DNA of 64,000 nucleotides from Plazaster borealis. Its lineage: Eukaryota > Echinodermata > Asteroidea > Forcipulatida > Labidiasteridae. Under the pieces are notes generated by a model. It was not told the origin of the DNA and made no database searches. It saw only the letters and a program-made list of their open reading frames with translations. Both the position numbers and the translations under genes were made by a program. The stretch spans positions 2,976,001 through 3,040,000 of the forward strand of contig CM037467.1 of NCBI GenBank assembly GCA_021014325.1. Reading direction: 5' to 3'. This document shows positions 25,501 to 35,817 of this stretch, piece by piece. The number at the start of each line of letters is the position of its first letter. The stretch's first letter is position 1.

Positions 25501-28500
25501 CTCTGCTGGTCAGAAACACCAGAGCTTGAGTCCGGTGCTCTTAACCACTTGGCGACGACAAAACATGTACATTCAAGTTATTACTCCAAAATCCGCCCAA
25601 ATTCATGGCTTAGCTTTGGCCTGAATTTGATGGATTTAGTGCTAAATTCGCTAACCCATCCGCTCCTAGCATGATATCAAATACCCAGAGCCTATCAGAG
25701 TCTAAACACTGGAGTTTTTAGTAACATGGCATGTCGTGGCTGAGCAGTCTAACGCATCTGACTCAAGTTCTGATGGCTGTGTCATCAGAGTGTTGGTTCA
25801 GTTCCCGGTCATGACGCTCGTGTCCTTGAGCAAGGCACTTGACAATAATTGCCTCTCTTAACCCAGGTGTATAAATGGAAACCTGCGAGGGCTGAGACAG
25901 TATTGTGTTGGATTAACCCCGTAGCACTAAATTTAAAGTAGCTTGGGGTTGTATGCTTCCCAGGGAGTTGAGGAAGTTAGAGGAATGGTCTAAAAGTATG
26001 CCTGATCAGCGGGGATAATAATGCTGTAAAGCACCTTGATTTAGCTTCTAGGATATGTGAGTTATATAAGAACCAAATATTTTTGTTGTTACTATTTGGT
26101 TTTACCCATACAATGATGTGTGTAAAGCATTGTATTCTCAGTATGTTCCCGAGTTCTGTGAACAAAATCCACAGGCATATTACTTGGGTGAGATTTGAGT
26201 AATATGCCTGCAGATTTTTTTCACAGACACGGGAAAGTACTGAGTACACAGTGCTTTACACCCATTGGTGTTTGGGTAAAACCAAATAATATTCTTTATC
26301 CCTGACGCAAATTTAAAAATCTATCAGATTGATGTTGTTATTACCATGGAGTGGAGAAGTTTGATGGATTTCGAAGATGTTCTCTGCTAAGTAACAGCTC
26401 CTAGCCATAAGCGCTTTGTTCCAGTAGTCTTTGAATTTCCAACCTAACAGTGCATATCTTCAAACGGTATTTGTACAAAGCCATTATTTTCATTGTGACC
26501 TCAGTATGTGTGAGCCAATCCTGGGCAAGCAGAAAGACCTGTGGGAGCAGGAGGTGTATCACTTTGCAAAGCTACACAAACTGAAGACCATCAGCCCTTA
26601 CATCCCCAGGGGGGACCTGAGACTCAGCAAGGCTATCTATGAGATGGTACTCAATGACTTTCTGCAGACGGATCTTGAGGTAAGTCATCATGGATTGCCC
26701 ACTGGGAAATGAACAGCCCTTATCTTTGATCTTAAAATTCTTGTTTAGGGAGAGTGCGATACACCAGGGCTCAAGTTCCGCAGATCTGCTTTAAAAGCAC
26801 AAAAAGTAGCTAAGCACAATACAAATTATGCTTACCAGAATAAGGTTACCAGCCAAAATACCATGTACCATCTGTGACTGGTATCCTGCTTCTTTTGCTT
26901 AGCAGAAAATTGCTAATCAATATTTTCCTGCTTGAGCAGCTCTATGAAGTGTGGCTTAGTATTTAATCCATTTGGTTGTTTACTCCGTAGGGCTTCCATC
27001 AACTGATCAAGGAGTGGCCGCCAGATCTGTATGACCTCATGACCCTAGTGTGTGCTGTACAAGACCGACTACTACGAGACCCGAATAATCGTATCCTCAT
27101 GCAGACGTTGGGGGAGCTATACTCGTATGATCAGCGATACGACAAGGCCCTGGCCATCTATCTCAAGTAGGTGTTTCAAGCAAGCGTTGTAAACATTTGT
27201 ATGGTGCATGTTATCAGTAGCTGACAGTTAATACCAAAAGTAGTTATTGGTCGGACGTTTTGAAGGAAGTAGATTCCTTCCTAAAGACGATGGATGATAA
27301 AGATGTACTTTTACAGATGTTGGCAAAGTTCAATTTGTGCATACAGGCGTAGTTCCTGTGTGTTGTGTAATGCACAAAAAAAGAACCCAGGACACACGGT
27401 TTCTTGCAGTGGCAGAAAATTGCCCCACAGTGCCTCTTAACCACTTCGGGTCAGTGTTCTGAAAATAGAAGCTCCTTGGAATCTATAACTCCAGGGGTGA
27501 CCAAAACGTGGAAATGCCATCATTTCAACACACCGCCCAACTTTTAGATCCTAGTTTCAAACCTTTTTGTCAGCATCGACTCTCAACCCTGCATTGAGTA
27601 AGAATGTTATAAGAATGCCCAGACTATTTTTATTTTTTTAGGCTTGGCCACAAGGACGTTTTTCCCCTCATTCATCGCCACAACCTCTTTGATTCCATCC
27701 AAGACAAGATTGTCATGCTGATGGAATTCGACACTGAACGAGCCGTCAATCTTCTCATAGAAAACGTCACCAAAGTGCCTGTAAGTCGAACTTCAGGAAA
27801 ATTGATATCCAGATCATATGTAGTGAGGAACGTTTTAATGCAAAAATTAGTTAATGTCCTGACGTTTCGACCCTAGCAGAGTCTTTCTCGAAGGCTAAAT
27901 GACAACACAACACACATAAACAGGTACACTGGTGGAACAGAAGCCGTCAAGTGGAAAGAAATGAAAAGAGAGAGAAGGGCAGAAAGCGCACAGAAAAAAT
28001 AAAGGAATGAAGACTGAGACAGGGTGGGGGGGTATAGAGGGAAGAGGAACATTTTAACAAGATTTATAAACACAGAGCCTGTCTCCTGAGAGATACAACA
28101 TCTTTACAAAATTTAGACTTTGATTTTGCAATGACACGATGATATTGTTCTTCTGTGCAGGTTAAGAAAGTTGTCAAACAGTTGGAAGAACATCCAGAGC
28201 TGTTGTACCATGTAAGTATGGACCCAATTCACTTGACGTCATCATCACAATAATCTTGGTGGCACCACTTTTGGAGTCAATGTCCGTGTGTTGAAGTACA
28301 GTGCTAATTGTAGCTCTCAGTTTTCCCGGACAAAAATAAAGGAAAATATTTCCATTTTGCTGCAGTACCTCGATGCCTTATTCCACAAACATCCCAACCT
28401 TAGTCAGGACTTCCAGGCTCTCCAAGTGAAGCTCTATGCGGAGTTTAACCGGGAGAAACTCCTGCCCTTCCTACGGAATAGCCAACACTGTCCCATGGAA

Positions 28501-31500
28501 GTTGCGCTGGAAGTCTGTGAACAGAGGCGGTTCATCCCGGAAATGGTCTTCCTGTTGGGTTAGTGAAATAAGCTTCATTAACATTCATAATTATTTGTAT
28601 TTAATTATTCAGGAGTTATTTACATATTTAAATATTCATATCATTACTCCTCCCATACTTAATTTTAGAAGTGGAACCCAATTTACATCATTCACTAGAG
28701 ATAACTAAACCAAGAAATTATTCTCATATTAATATTTGGGAAAGTTCAAGATCTGTGTACAATTTCAAAATTTTTATCAATACTTTGACATTTATGTGCA
28801 TGAAATAACTGTGTATTAATGCCAGTCTGTTAAAGATTACCGATCTTGCCAAAAATCATCTTGTTATAAAATGGTGCCTTAATGTGAGCCCTTCTTATGA
28901 ATATTTAAATGTATTTGATTTGCTCCTCCCCTACAGGTTGTATTTACAAGCATAGAATATTCCTGCAAAACATTGTTTGCATAAATTCTCTATATATTTA
29001 CACAAACAATTTATTTGCGTAATGTAACGTCTGTATTTACATAAAATATTCATACATGTCAAATATTACCATAACTCCTCTGTATATTTACATATTAAAA
29101 GTATTTATGGCTCATAATTGTATGGGTGTATTTACATAGAACATTCATACAAGTCATCAATTTGCATAACTGGTCTGTGTATATGCATAAGAATATTCTA
29201 ACAGGTTGTGTTTTTGCACATCTTCGGTATATTTACGTAAAATATTCATACATTTGCATAAATCCTCTCTCAATAGGTCGAATGGGTAACACAACTCAAG
29301 CCTTGAGGCTGATCATAGAAGAGATGGGGAACGTTGATAGAGCCATAGAGTTTGCCAAAGAGCACGATGACACAGCACTGTGGGATGAACTCATTGATGC
29401 ATCCATGGACAAACCATGTGAGTATCTGCTTATCAACAGGGCCCAATTCCATAAAGCTGTTTAGCAGAAAATTCTTCTAAGCAAATTTCTAAGCAAGAAA
29501 TGAGTAGGGTACCAGTCACATCAATGGTAACTGAATGGTATTTTGGCTGGTAACTTATTTTTCCTTAGCAAGAGTTTTCTGTGCTTAGCATGTTTTTTGT
29601 GCTTGCATGTTTTATGAAATTGGGTCCAGGTTGCTGAGCAGTATTCTTCTGCTAAATTTCCTATATACATCATATAACCTGTGACATCACGTGTTTACAA
29701 AAGAGCCACAGAGCCTGGACTCCCTGCAGGCTCAATTTGTATACAACTCAATGGAAAAAAAAATACTATTTATGGAGATTGCATGGTATGATTTTTCATC
29801 CACTTTTGATATGAAAAACTTGGGCACATCTCAAAACTTGTTCAGCTGTTATTTTTTACAATTGTTGATATTTTGTGGTACTTACGATACAACTTGTGAA
29901 GTTTATCATATGACCAGTGTAGTATCTTGCCTGCCAGGTAATACCCTGGAATGTACAAGGTCACTCTTTATGTGACATGGACATAAAAATCAGCTCTCAA
30001 ACATCGACATCTAGTTGTCTGTTGAGCTCCGCCGCTTGATGAATTGACCAATCACAACCCTAGCATACACGCACCCACAAAATTTACAAACTTCAGATAT
30101 GTTCCAATCAAATTAACAAAATGTACACAAATTTCGGCCATTTGGATTTCTGCATCATGTCCTGTGTGCGGCGCATGTGTGATACTCGCTACCCCACGTG
30201 GGTGCTGTTGATAGGTGGTTGCAATGATGGGCGGAGCTTTATGACTCATCTATTAAATTTTGTATAAATGACAAGATTTGCATTGGTTATGACTTCCCCC
30301 TCATTTTTAATTTGATATTGCTCTATTTTTTCAGCTTTTATAACTGGGCTTTTAAACAACATCGGCACACACGTGGACCCCATTATTTTGATCAACGTAA
30401 GTATCCTTTACAGTAACTTTTAGGTAATTTTTCTATTATTTTTTTAGACGGGTGGGGGGGGGGGACTGTGCTTTTGATGATACAAGCATGGAATTTGGCA
30501 CACAGTCAGAGTAAGTCATGAGAAAGATATTTGGCTATAGGGCCCTCACAGAATAAAGGTAGACTAACAAGTAATTTTCAAAATGGCTGCCAATGCTGTC
30601 AAGTGTCCAGTGGGTATCATGAGCCCTGGCTGGACTTGTTCAGTTGTGGGGTTACTGGCCAGGTTCTAAAATTACTGAACTCTGGCCAGTGGTCCAGTGG
30701 GTATTATGAGCCCTGGCTGGACTTGTTCGGTTGTGGGCTTACTGGCCAAGTGCTAAAATTACTTGACTTTGGCCAGTGTTCTGGTGGTGATATGAGCCCT
30801 GGCTGGACTTGTTCAGTTGTGGGGTTACTGGCCAAGTGCTAAAATTACTGGACTCTGGCCAGTGGTCCAGTGAGTATTATGAGCCCTGGCTGAACGAATG
30901 AACTTGCTCAGCTGTGGGGTTATTGGCCAAGTGCTAAAATAACTTGACTCTGGCTAGTGGTTCAGTGGGTATTTTGAGCCCTGGCTGGACTTGTTCAGTT
31001 GTGGGGTTAATGGCCAAGTGGTCCAGTGGGTATTTCAAGCCTTGTACAAGTCGGCCTCCTTGACTAAGCGAGCTCATTTTTAAACAATGACCTTTCCTCC
31101 TCTTGTGGCAAACAGCGCATCAAGGAAGGGATGGAGATCCCAGGACTGAGAGATTCCTTGGTCAAGATTCTTCAAGACTACAACCTTCAGATCTCGCTGC
31201 GGGAAGGCTGTAAGAAGATCCTAGTCTCGGATTGCTTTGCTCTGCTGGACCGGCTCAACCGAAGCCAGAAGAGAGGAATCAAAGTGGAAGGTGATGTTTC
31301 CTTCTTTTGCTAAATGTTAAAAGTTTCAGATTCCTTCAAGAAAATCATAAGCCTGTGCCCAGTTTTATAGAGCTGCTTAAGCACAAGAAGTAGCTTAGCA
31401 CAATAAAATGATGCTTGCGAGAATAAGGTTACTAGACAAAATACCATGTCTCATTTTTGCATTTGGCGGGTAGGGTTGTGCGTTGGTTCTCTCCCATGCC

Positions 31501-32306
31501 ACGAGGGGTTTTCTCCCTCCGGAAAAAAAAAATCACTTTCTATCTCGGGCTGTGCTCCGAGGCCCTTGCATGCTTGCGACTCGACGACATCAGCTGCGAG
31601 TAAGGATGATTAGACTCCCAAATTATTATTATGTCATGTAAATTTTAGGAGACAATATTTTTCCACTGATTTGACAATGTATTCTCTCTATGTTTGTTGT
31701 GGTTTTTTTTCAATTCACAGACGATCATCATTGCGATAGCTGTCATGACCAGATCCTGGTTGGTGGTAAGCACTTACTATGTACATTTGAGATATTCATC
31801 TTTTTTATAAGAGTAATTTTAAAAAAGTATCTTCAAGACATTTTGGAAGTAATTTGCATCATAATTCTAGCAACAATACACACTCGGGTATTAAAATAGG
31901 TCAATAGTTCATTAACTTTGTTATGTAAACCTGTTGTAATTATCAACCTTGAAATACTCCTGGTTTTAATTTTTTTTTTTTCCCAGAATCGCAGCCGAGT
32001 GTTGTTGTCTTCTACTGTCATCATACCTTCCATGAGGAATGTTTAATAGCTCAAAATATGGTAAGATTTCCCCCAAAAAAAATAAACAAGTATTTCTTCA
32101 TTCCTTTCTTATGGGCTGGGGCTAAGGCACTGTCTGTCTGTCTGTCTAGTCTTTCATCATGTAAAAAAGAAAAAGAAAATTCACTTTTTTCATTTATCAA
32201 CTGTTCTTGATTATAACTTGACTCTTTTGATATTTAACAGGAGAATTGCATGATATGCCACTCTCAACGCAAGGGACCAGGGAACATCATGGCCGCGTTC
32301 AGATGA
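16514..32306 (+). CDS. VPS41: VPS41, HOPS complex subunit (24 coding exons, complete)
   Basis: Vacuolar protein sorting 41, the HOPS tethering subunit that acts on late endosomes, lysosomes and in AP-3/regulated secretory traffic (established for the family). Splicing 24 exons by hand gives 871 codons plus stop, close to the roughly 854 residues of vertebrate VPS41, with every intron phase consistent. Residues 1-45 are an acidic Glu/Asp/Ser-rich head, followed by the family signature PKLKYER. Residues about 50-350 match the WD40-like beta-propeller (for example HQGEGPIRTVKWKG, LCWKDNVTLLVGWA). The middle and C-terminal half carries the helical clathrin-repeat region (GRMGNTTQALRLIIEEMG, NNIGTHVDPIILIN, RIKEGMEIPGLRDSLVKILQ). 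Residues about 815-857 form a RING-H2 finger. The start ATG at 16514 has A at -3 and G at +4 and lies upstream of the acidic head as in homologues. Introns carry many SINEs and MITEs; no exon is broken. Confidence 0.97.
17935..18365. repeat. VPS41: Two CCCAACCC-rich tracts in VPS41 intron 2
   Basis: Tracts at about 17935-18040 and 18225-18365 repeat CACCCAACCCAAACC-type units; the minus strand is rich in GGGTTGGGT runs. The second ends in a run of C near 18349-18360. Confidence 0.8.
18594..18820 (+). repeat. Two-unit tandem repeat in VPS41 intron 3
   Basis: TGTACTGTGTAGATGCATT, CACCACATGATA and ATCATTCAAAA occur at about 18594 and again at about 18733. Confidence 0.7.
19035..19597 (+). mobile_element. 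MITE-A copy in VPS41 intron 4, split by a TTAA MITE
   Basis: MITE-A is a roughly 190-bp palindromic element with ends GGGCCCAATTTCATAGAGCT inverted and AAGGTTACCAGCCAAAATAC inside. Here its right arm is split at GCTTAAGCAG by the insertion at 19201-19575. Confidence 0.85.
19201..19575 (+). mobile_element. TTAA-target MITE (copy 2) nested in MITE-A
   Basis: Starts TTAAAGGCACTGTACAC and ends GTACGATGCCTTTAA. Intact MITE-A copies (for example near 8930) read GCTTTAAAGCAGCTCTATG or GCTTAAGCAGCTCTATG across this point, so TTAA is the target. Closely matches 52312-52681, including CTTCTTGCAAGAAG. Confidence 0.85.
19920..20262 (+). repeat. Exact 171-bp tandem duplication containing the SINE A head
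   Basis: The block 19921-20091 recurs at 20092-20262 with no difference found by eye. Each copy holds a tRNA-like head (GTAGCCGAACGGTCAAGCGC and GGGTTCGAGTCCTGG). Its open frame in one direction is only this duplication and not a protein. Confidence 0.9.
20130..20530 (+). mobile_element. SINE A, full length, in VPS41 intron 5
   Basis: tRNA-derived head with A box (TAGCCGAACGG) and B box (GGTTCGAGTCC), a body with AAAGAACCCAGTTACACTTT and GCACCTTGTAAACC, and the tail GATAAAGCGCTATATAAGAA followed by an AT-rich run. Confidence 0.85.
20955..21620 (+). mobile_element. SINE A split by repeat F in VPS41 intron 6
   Basis: A head (CATGGCCGAGCGGTCTAG) at 20958 and a matching SINE A body (AAAGAAACCCTGTACACTTT, GCACCTTGTAAACC) from 21415. 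Between them is repeat F and related sequence. Confidence 0.65.
20985..21110 (+). repeat. Repeat F
   Basis: GCAACTTTTCAGCTGATCAG, TTTGGTTTCTCAGCAGTGCC and CTTGCTGTGCCTGGCATTTT recur at 34595-34615 plus 34867-34965, where a foldback interrupts them, and in degraded form at about 61718-61800. Confidence 0.65.
21910..22250 (+). repeat. Repeat J copy in VPS41 intron 7
   Basis: TTGACATTTCGACCCTAGTA, GAAGGCTAAATGACAACTCA, GCAGTCAAGTGGAAATACAT and a GA-rich part. The homologue at 27850-28060 has the same order. Short TA and GA runs lie at 22017-22040. Confidence 0.7.
22843..23040 (+). repeat. Repeat C copy in VPS41 intron 8
   Basis: All three repeat C blocks are present without the MITE. Near the end the unit GGCCTTCGTGGCCCCAT is repeated in tandem at about 22972-23022. 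Confidence 0.8.
24187..24344 (+). mobile_element. MITE-A copy in VPS41 intron 10
   Basis: Starts AGGGCCAATTTCATAAAGCC and contains a diverged inner palindrome ending TTAGCAAAGAAGTTTGCT. Confidence 0.65.
25276..25558 (-). mobile_element. SINE B, full length, in VPS41 intron 13
   Basis: Reverse copy of 43548-43849. Flanks CAAAATATGTAA (25264-25275) and CAAAACATGTAC (25559-25570) form a decayed TSD. The tail lies 11 bases past the exon 13 donor, antisense to VPS41. Confidence 0.85.
25733..26098 (+). mobile_element. SINE A relative in VPS41 intron 13
   Basis: Head GTCGTGGCTGAGCAGTCTAA with GGTTCAGTTCCCGGTC and tail GAGTTATATAAGAACCAAAT. The body is more diverged than in the other copies. Confidence 0.7.
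26095..26286. repeat. Inverted pair of SINE C tails
   Basis: GGTTTTACCCATACAATG at the left and CATTGGTGTTTGGGTAAAACC at the right are inverted, as are the AATATGCCTG segments near the centre. Both arms match the 3' part of SINE C. Confidence 0.7.
26765..26955 (+). mobile_element. MITE-A copy in VPS41 intron 14
   Basis: AAGTAGCTAAGCACAATAC, AAGGTTACCAGCCAAAATAC and GAGCAGCTCTATGAAGTGTG in the usual order. It ends some 35 bases before exon 15. Confidence 0.7.
27850..28060 (+). repeat. Repeat J copy in VPS41 intron 16
   Basis: CTGACGTTTCGACCCTAGCA, GAAGGCTAAATGACAACACA, GCCGTCAAGTGGAAAGAAAT and a GA-rich part matching 21910-22250. Confidence 0.7.
28585..29275 (+). repeat. AT-rich array with repeated TATTTACATAAAATATTCAT in VPS41 intron 18
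   Basis: Variants of the motif, often with CATACATTTGCATAACTCCT, recur at irregular spacing of about 50-70 bp up to four bases before exon 19. Confidence 0.7.
29438..29630 (-). mobile_element. MITE-A copy at the exon 19 boundary of VPS41
   Basis: Begins GGGCCCAATTCCATAAAGCT about 20 bases after the exon 19 donor and ends TTTTATGAAATTGGGTCC. Confidence 0.7.
30600..31045 (+). repeat. Minisatellite of about 87-bp units in VPS41 intron 20
   Basis: GAGCCCTGGCTGGACTTGTT begins near 30621, 30709, 30794, 30881 and 30976 (one unit altered). Units derive from repeat E (ACTGGCCAAGTGCTAAAATT). The array ends about 70 bases before exon 21. Confidence 0.85.
31357..31455 (+). mobile_element. Truncated MITE-A in VPS41 intron 21
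   Basis: Left half only: TTTTATAGAGCTGCTTAAGC through GGTTACTAGACAAAATACCA. Sequence then changes to an unrelated stretch. Confidence 0.6.
31721..32303 (+). other. VPS41: RING-H2 zinc finger of VPS41 (last three exons)
   Basis: Exons 22-24 encode the C-terminal zinc finger. The visible ligands are the pair in CDSC, then C and H in FYCHHTFH, the C of HEEC and the pair CMIC. The order matches the RING-H2 of VPS41, which in homologues supports HOPS assembly. The loop before the final Cys pair is shorter than in the vertebrate protein. The last residues (KGPGNIMAAFR) align with the conserved basic Gly-Pro tail. Confidence 0.85.
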
Positions 32307-33660
32307 TCCAATAATAATCTCCCCTCTCATGTTATGAACTAATGAGGGCGCTTTTTGCTCATCCCATGGAACTACAGCCAGGAGAGTGCTGTGATTAATC
32401 TTCCACTGCGCAGGATGTGCCCGGCCTCTAATGTCAGCAAAGGACAAGAAGTATCCAATATCATGTGACATAGCGTACAGAAAGTTGTAACAGAAAGAAA
32501 AAAAACTGGAACTCTGCATAAGAAGTAACTCAAAATAAATAAATAGTGAACTTGCGGGTAAAACCATGCGTATAATCTCTTTTGGAGGAGTGTTGACTCT
32601 GAAAAGAGCCGGTGTGGTCTCGACGTTTCGAACAATATACACTGCTCGTCTTCAGGAGAACACTGCAGTTTGTCAAAGGCCTGCAAGCCAAAATGGCTGT
32701 GGAGGGTGGCATGAATTTTATTTCATCAGGACTTACGTACTGAGTTTCAAGGGTCCTTTTTAAAATCCTCGGCTTGGGTTTGGGCTAAGGCACCGTTCGC
32801 CCATTTGAAATCTCGTACCGAAAGCGCACATCTTAAAAATAACCATGGGAGCCTCGGGTGGAGCCATAATTTCAAAAGAGAGCCTAGGGTTCATCTGATC
32901 ATGGACCTTGCTTACCAATACAGATTACAGGTACTGATTGTTATTCTTAAGTAGGGGCCTGACTGTTTCTTACTCTCAGCCTCACTATGGTTGATGCATC
33001 TAAAGGGAGAAAAGAAATGACATTGTGATGAGCTGTTAAGCTGAAAATCTTGCTTGACTCGTGAAGCAAAAACCTTGCACAGAACCTGTCAAAAGCAATG
33101 TACTGTATATGATATTTTGGCTGGTAACGCAGTTTCACTAAGCATGATTTTCATGCTCAATTTTTTTTTTTTTTTCATAGAGTTGCTTTAAAGCAGAAAG
33201 TTTTTATTGCTTACAATTGTTCTGCTGAGCAAACAATAAGCAGGACACCAGTATATATGGGACATGGTATTTTGGCTGGTTACCTTATTCTGGTAAGCTT
33301 AATTTTGTTGTGCTTAGCTACTTGTTATGCTCATGCTTAAGCAGCTCTATGAAATTGATCATAAGGAAACATTTTGCACATTATAATTCCTTGTTAAAAT
33401 TCTCCTGTCAAATAAATTAATCCAAATTATTAAGCAGCAACAAAAAGATTATATTTCATCCTTTGGAATTTATTTTCTCACATATAATTTGAAATTTTTA
33501 CATTATAATTTGTCAGAACCATTTATACATACACGTACATAATATAATAGCAATTTATGTATATAAATAATGAAAAAATCTGTGGAAAATTGTGTACAAA
33601 CTTGCCAACGAAATATACGATAATATCAAGAACAATTCAATAAAGGTTCTAAAACTGCAG
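32307..33660 (+). other. VPS41: Probable VPS41 3' untranslated region with candidate poly(A) signals
   Basis: No coding sequence follows the stop. AATAAA occurs at 32534-32539, 33411-33416 and 33639-33644, so the transcript could end at any of them. If a distal site is used the 3' UTR would contain two MITE-A copies (about 33033-33357) and a short segment near 32590-32670 holding a GACGTTTCGA motif. The true end cannot be told from sequence alone. Confidence 0.4.
33033..33357 (-). mobile_element. Two adjacent MITE-A copies
   Basis: ATATTTTGGCTGGTAAC occurs near 33110 and again near 33270, each with its own arms; the second ends GCTCTATGAAATTGATC. They lie in the possible VPS41 3' UTR. Confidence 0.65.
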
Positions 33661-33784
33661 AAAAGTGATTTTGTTCGTTGCCCTCCTTGTCCATACTCGC
33701 CAAGTACAAAAATAAATACTTGTTAATTGTGCATAGATTTGTTAACATCTATAATCTGAAATAAATGCGGATGAACCTGTGTAG

Positions 33785-34301
33785 TTAAAGAGGGTCTCAG
33801 AGGTCAAATTCAGTTTTGTGATCCACTCATTTTCCAAAAGATACTAGTCCTGAAAATGGGGAACAAATTACAAGTCTCTAACTTCAGGTTAAAATGGTGT
33901 AAAATGCAAATGTGTTTGATACCCTTCAAATGCAAGTTTCTTTGTAAATCCAAAAAACATTTGATAATGTCTATTTTCAAATATATGGTCTGTACATTTT
34001 TAAACAGAGAATTTTCAGTTCATTCCTGAATGTTGATGATATTAATTAATTAAAACTGCATTGAATTTGACCTTTTGACTGACGCAAAAAAATTCCTCTT
34101 TGAAAAGAACAGACCCGTTTGTTTTGATGTCTGATGACGTCATGTTTCAAATTTCGCTCTGAAAGGGTATACAATAAAATGACATTTTACACCATTTTAA
34201 TGTCAGGTTAGAGACTTGTAATTTTTTCCAACTTTCATGAGGACACTATCTATAAATGAGTGATCACAAAACTCAATTTGACCTTTGAGCCCCTCTCTTA
34301 A
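33785..34301. mobile_element. 517-bp TTAA-flanked element with about 120-bp inverted arms
   Basis: The left arm begins TTAAAGAGGGTCTCAGAGGT and the right arm ends with the inverse ending CTCTCTTAA. The arms share TACAAGTCTCTAACTTCAGG and GTAAAATG. The roughly 270-bp centre has no coding frame. Confidence 0.7.
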
Positions 34302-34424
34302 ACCCTGTTTCGGGGAGTCTTTTCTGGAGGTGCAAAAACAATGTTTGTTTTAATACCCTGATATGATCATGAAGTTTGGGGTCGTCCAAAGTTTTCAACA
34401 CTTCTTAGGTCATACAGCAGGCCT

Positions 34425-34566
34425 GGAAGTTGAGAAGGCAAAGCCGTTTTCATTTTACAAAGGTCACTTCCATTGGAAAATCTTAAAGTCTATGGGAAAC
34501 CTTTGAAGGGGCACCAAGGCCAAGACCAGGGCAACAGATGTCATTGCCTCCGTGTAATTCCAGACC
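34425..34566 (+). repeat. Repeat C copy (empty TTAA site)
   Basis: Uninterrupted GGAAAATCTTAAAGTCTATG shows the pre-insertion state of the copy at 915-1437. Confidence 0.8.
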
Positions 34567-34615
34567 CTGTACAGGGAAGTACTTCTTTTTCAGGCATACA
34601 ACTTCTCAGCTGATC

Positions 34616-34866
34616 AGGGCCAAATTTCATGGCTCTGCTTACCATAAGCAAAGAACCGGCGCTTACGGAAGCAGGGAATTCTGCGCTTACGTCAAGTGTA
34701 TTTCACGGGTTAGCAGGGAATATTTGCTTGTGCGCGTGCGTAGTCCACGTTACTAGGCATTCTACGCTTACACAGCTAGCGCAGAAATTCGGCGCTTGCT
34801 CGGTAAGCGGAAAATGGTGATTGCAAGCGCAGAATTCGGCGGTAAGCAGAGCCATGAAATTGGGCC
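34616..34866. mobile_element. Variant MITE-A foldback inserted in repeat F
   Basis: Ends GGGCCAAATTTCATGGCTCT and its inverse AGAGCCATGAAATTGGGCCC. The interior repeats GCGCTTAC/GTAAGCGC motifs. The flanks join as GCTGATC|AGTTGATCTAAT of repeat F (compare 20985-21100). Confidence 0.7.
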
Positions 34867-35817
34867 CAGTTGATCTAATTTTTGGTTTCTAAGCTGTGCC
34901 AATTAAAATTTAAAAACACAGAACTGTACACAGTCTTGCTGTGCCTTGCAATTTCCTTCGTTGACAAACTGTAGTTGTATGCTAGACTGGTCCCCTGTCT
35001 TTATCCGCAAGGATAAAGACAGGTACTGGTTTTACAGACCCAATGATTTCATTGGATACAAGGATTTCATTGGATGAACATGCAGTGACGTAAGCTTTCC
35101 ACATCTGTGTTATGATTGGTCCGCTCCGAAGTGACGTGTTTGTCAGCTCCACCATACAGCAAGAACTTTTCGATCGTCTGCTGCATGCTGCGCGCGTGTA
35201 CATAATGTTTGTATGTAATGTTGTTTGTACACAACTTAATGCCTGTACCACGTGTGTGTGACTACGAATCTCTGTGTGAAAAGATGCGAGGTCAAAGGTA
35301 CATCTACCAGGATCCCTCCATTGGCTCAAGGCCGCTATCTGGCGTTATTCACAAGCCTCGAAGTGTGACGTCAGATGTTCGGGCTAGTTGTATACCTGCA
35401 TTGCAAGGCCAACCAACATCTGCCCCAAAGTAAACGGTCAGTGTGCATTAATATATATCCATAGCCCCTTCCCCAAATCCAATCCAACAGCATTATCCAT
35501 GTGAATGCCTGCTTTATTTTTCAGTATCCCCTTGTATTCCCTGTTGGTCCTACTGCAAGCAATATTAACATTTTAAAGTCCACCCCCAACAGCCCGTACT
35601 CTTTTGTAAAATGTTGGAAACTTTCGACAGCCCTCTCTGGTACATCAATACCTTGTTTGGGGAAGTGGTACTTTAAATCTCAGATATTAAGCTTTCTATA
35701 AACATTTTAAAACAAACCAACGAAAACATTTTGGTAAAAAAGTTATCAAATTGAAAAAACTCGTGGGTGTCCAAAAATACAGCTCTACAACTTAATTCGG
35801 TTTAAAGCATGTGCATA

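Larger units (their letters stand above)
16514..32306 (+). other. VPS41: Exon table of VPS41
   Basis: Coding exons read from the sequence with AG acceptors and GT donors: 16514-16561, 17738-17899, 18425-18508, 18910-18984, 19740-19805, 20569-20637, 21705-21824, 22506-22655, 23453-23519, 23968-24071, 24520-24658, 24763-24878, 25135-25253, 26505-26679, 26991-27166, 27642-27780, 28161-28211, 28366-28558, 29277-29417, 30335-30396, 31116-31290, 31721-31765, 31987-32060, 32241-32306. Their lengths sum to 2616 nt. Weak donors are exon 2 (GTGATG), exon 18 (GTTAGT) and exon 21 (GTGATG); each is supported by protein continuity with known VPS41. Confidence 0.93.

Noticed and set aside
25430..25560. tRNA genes at SINE heads (also 19966, 38490, 43555, 48990)
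   Set aside because: They have A and B boxes but no complete cloverleaf or acceptor stem, and each is followed by a SINE body and tail.
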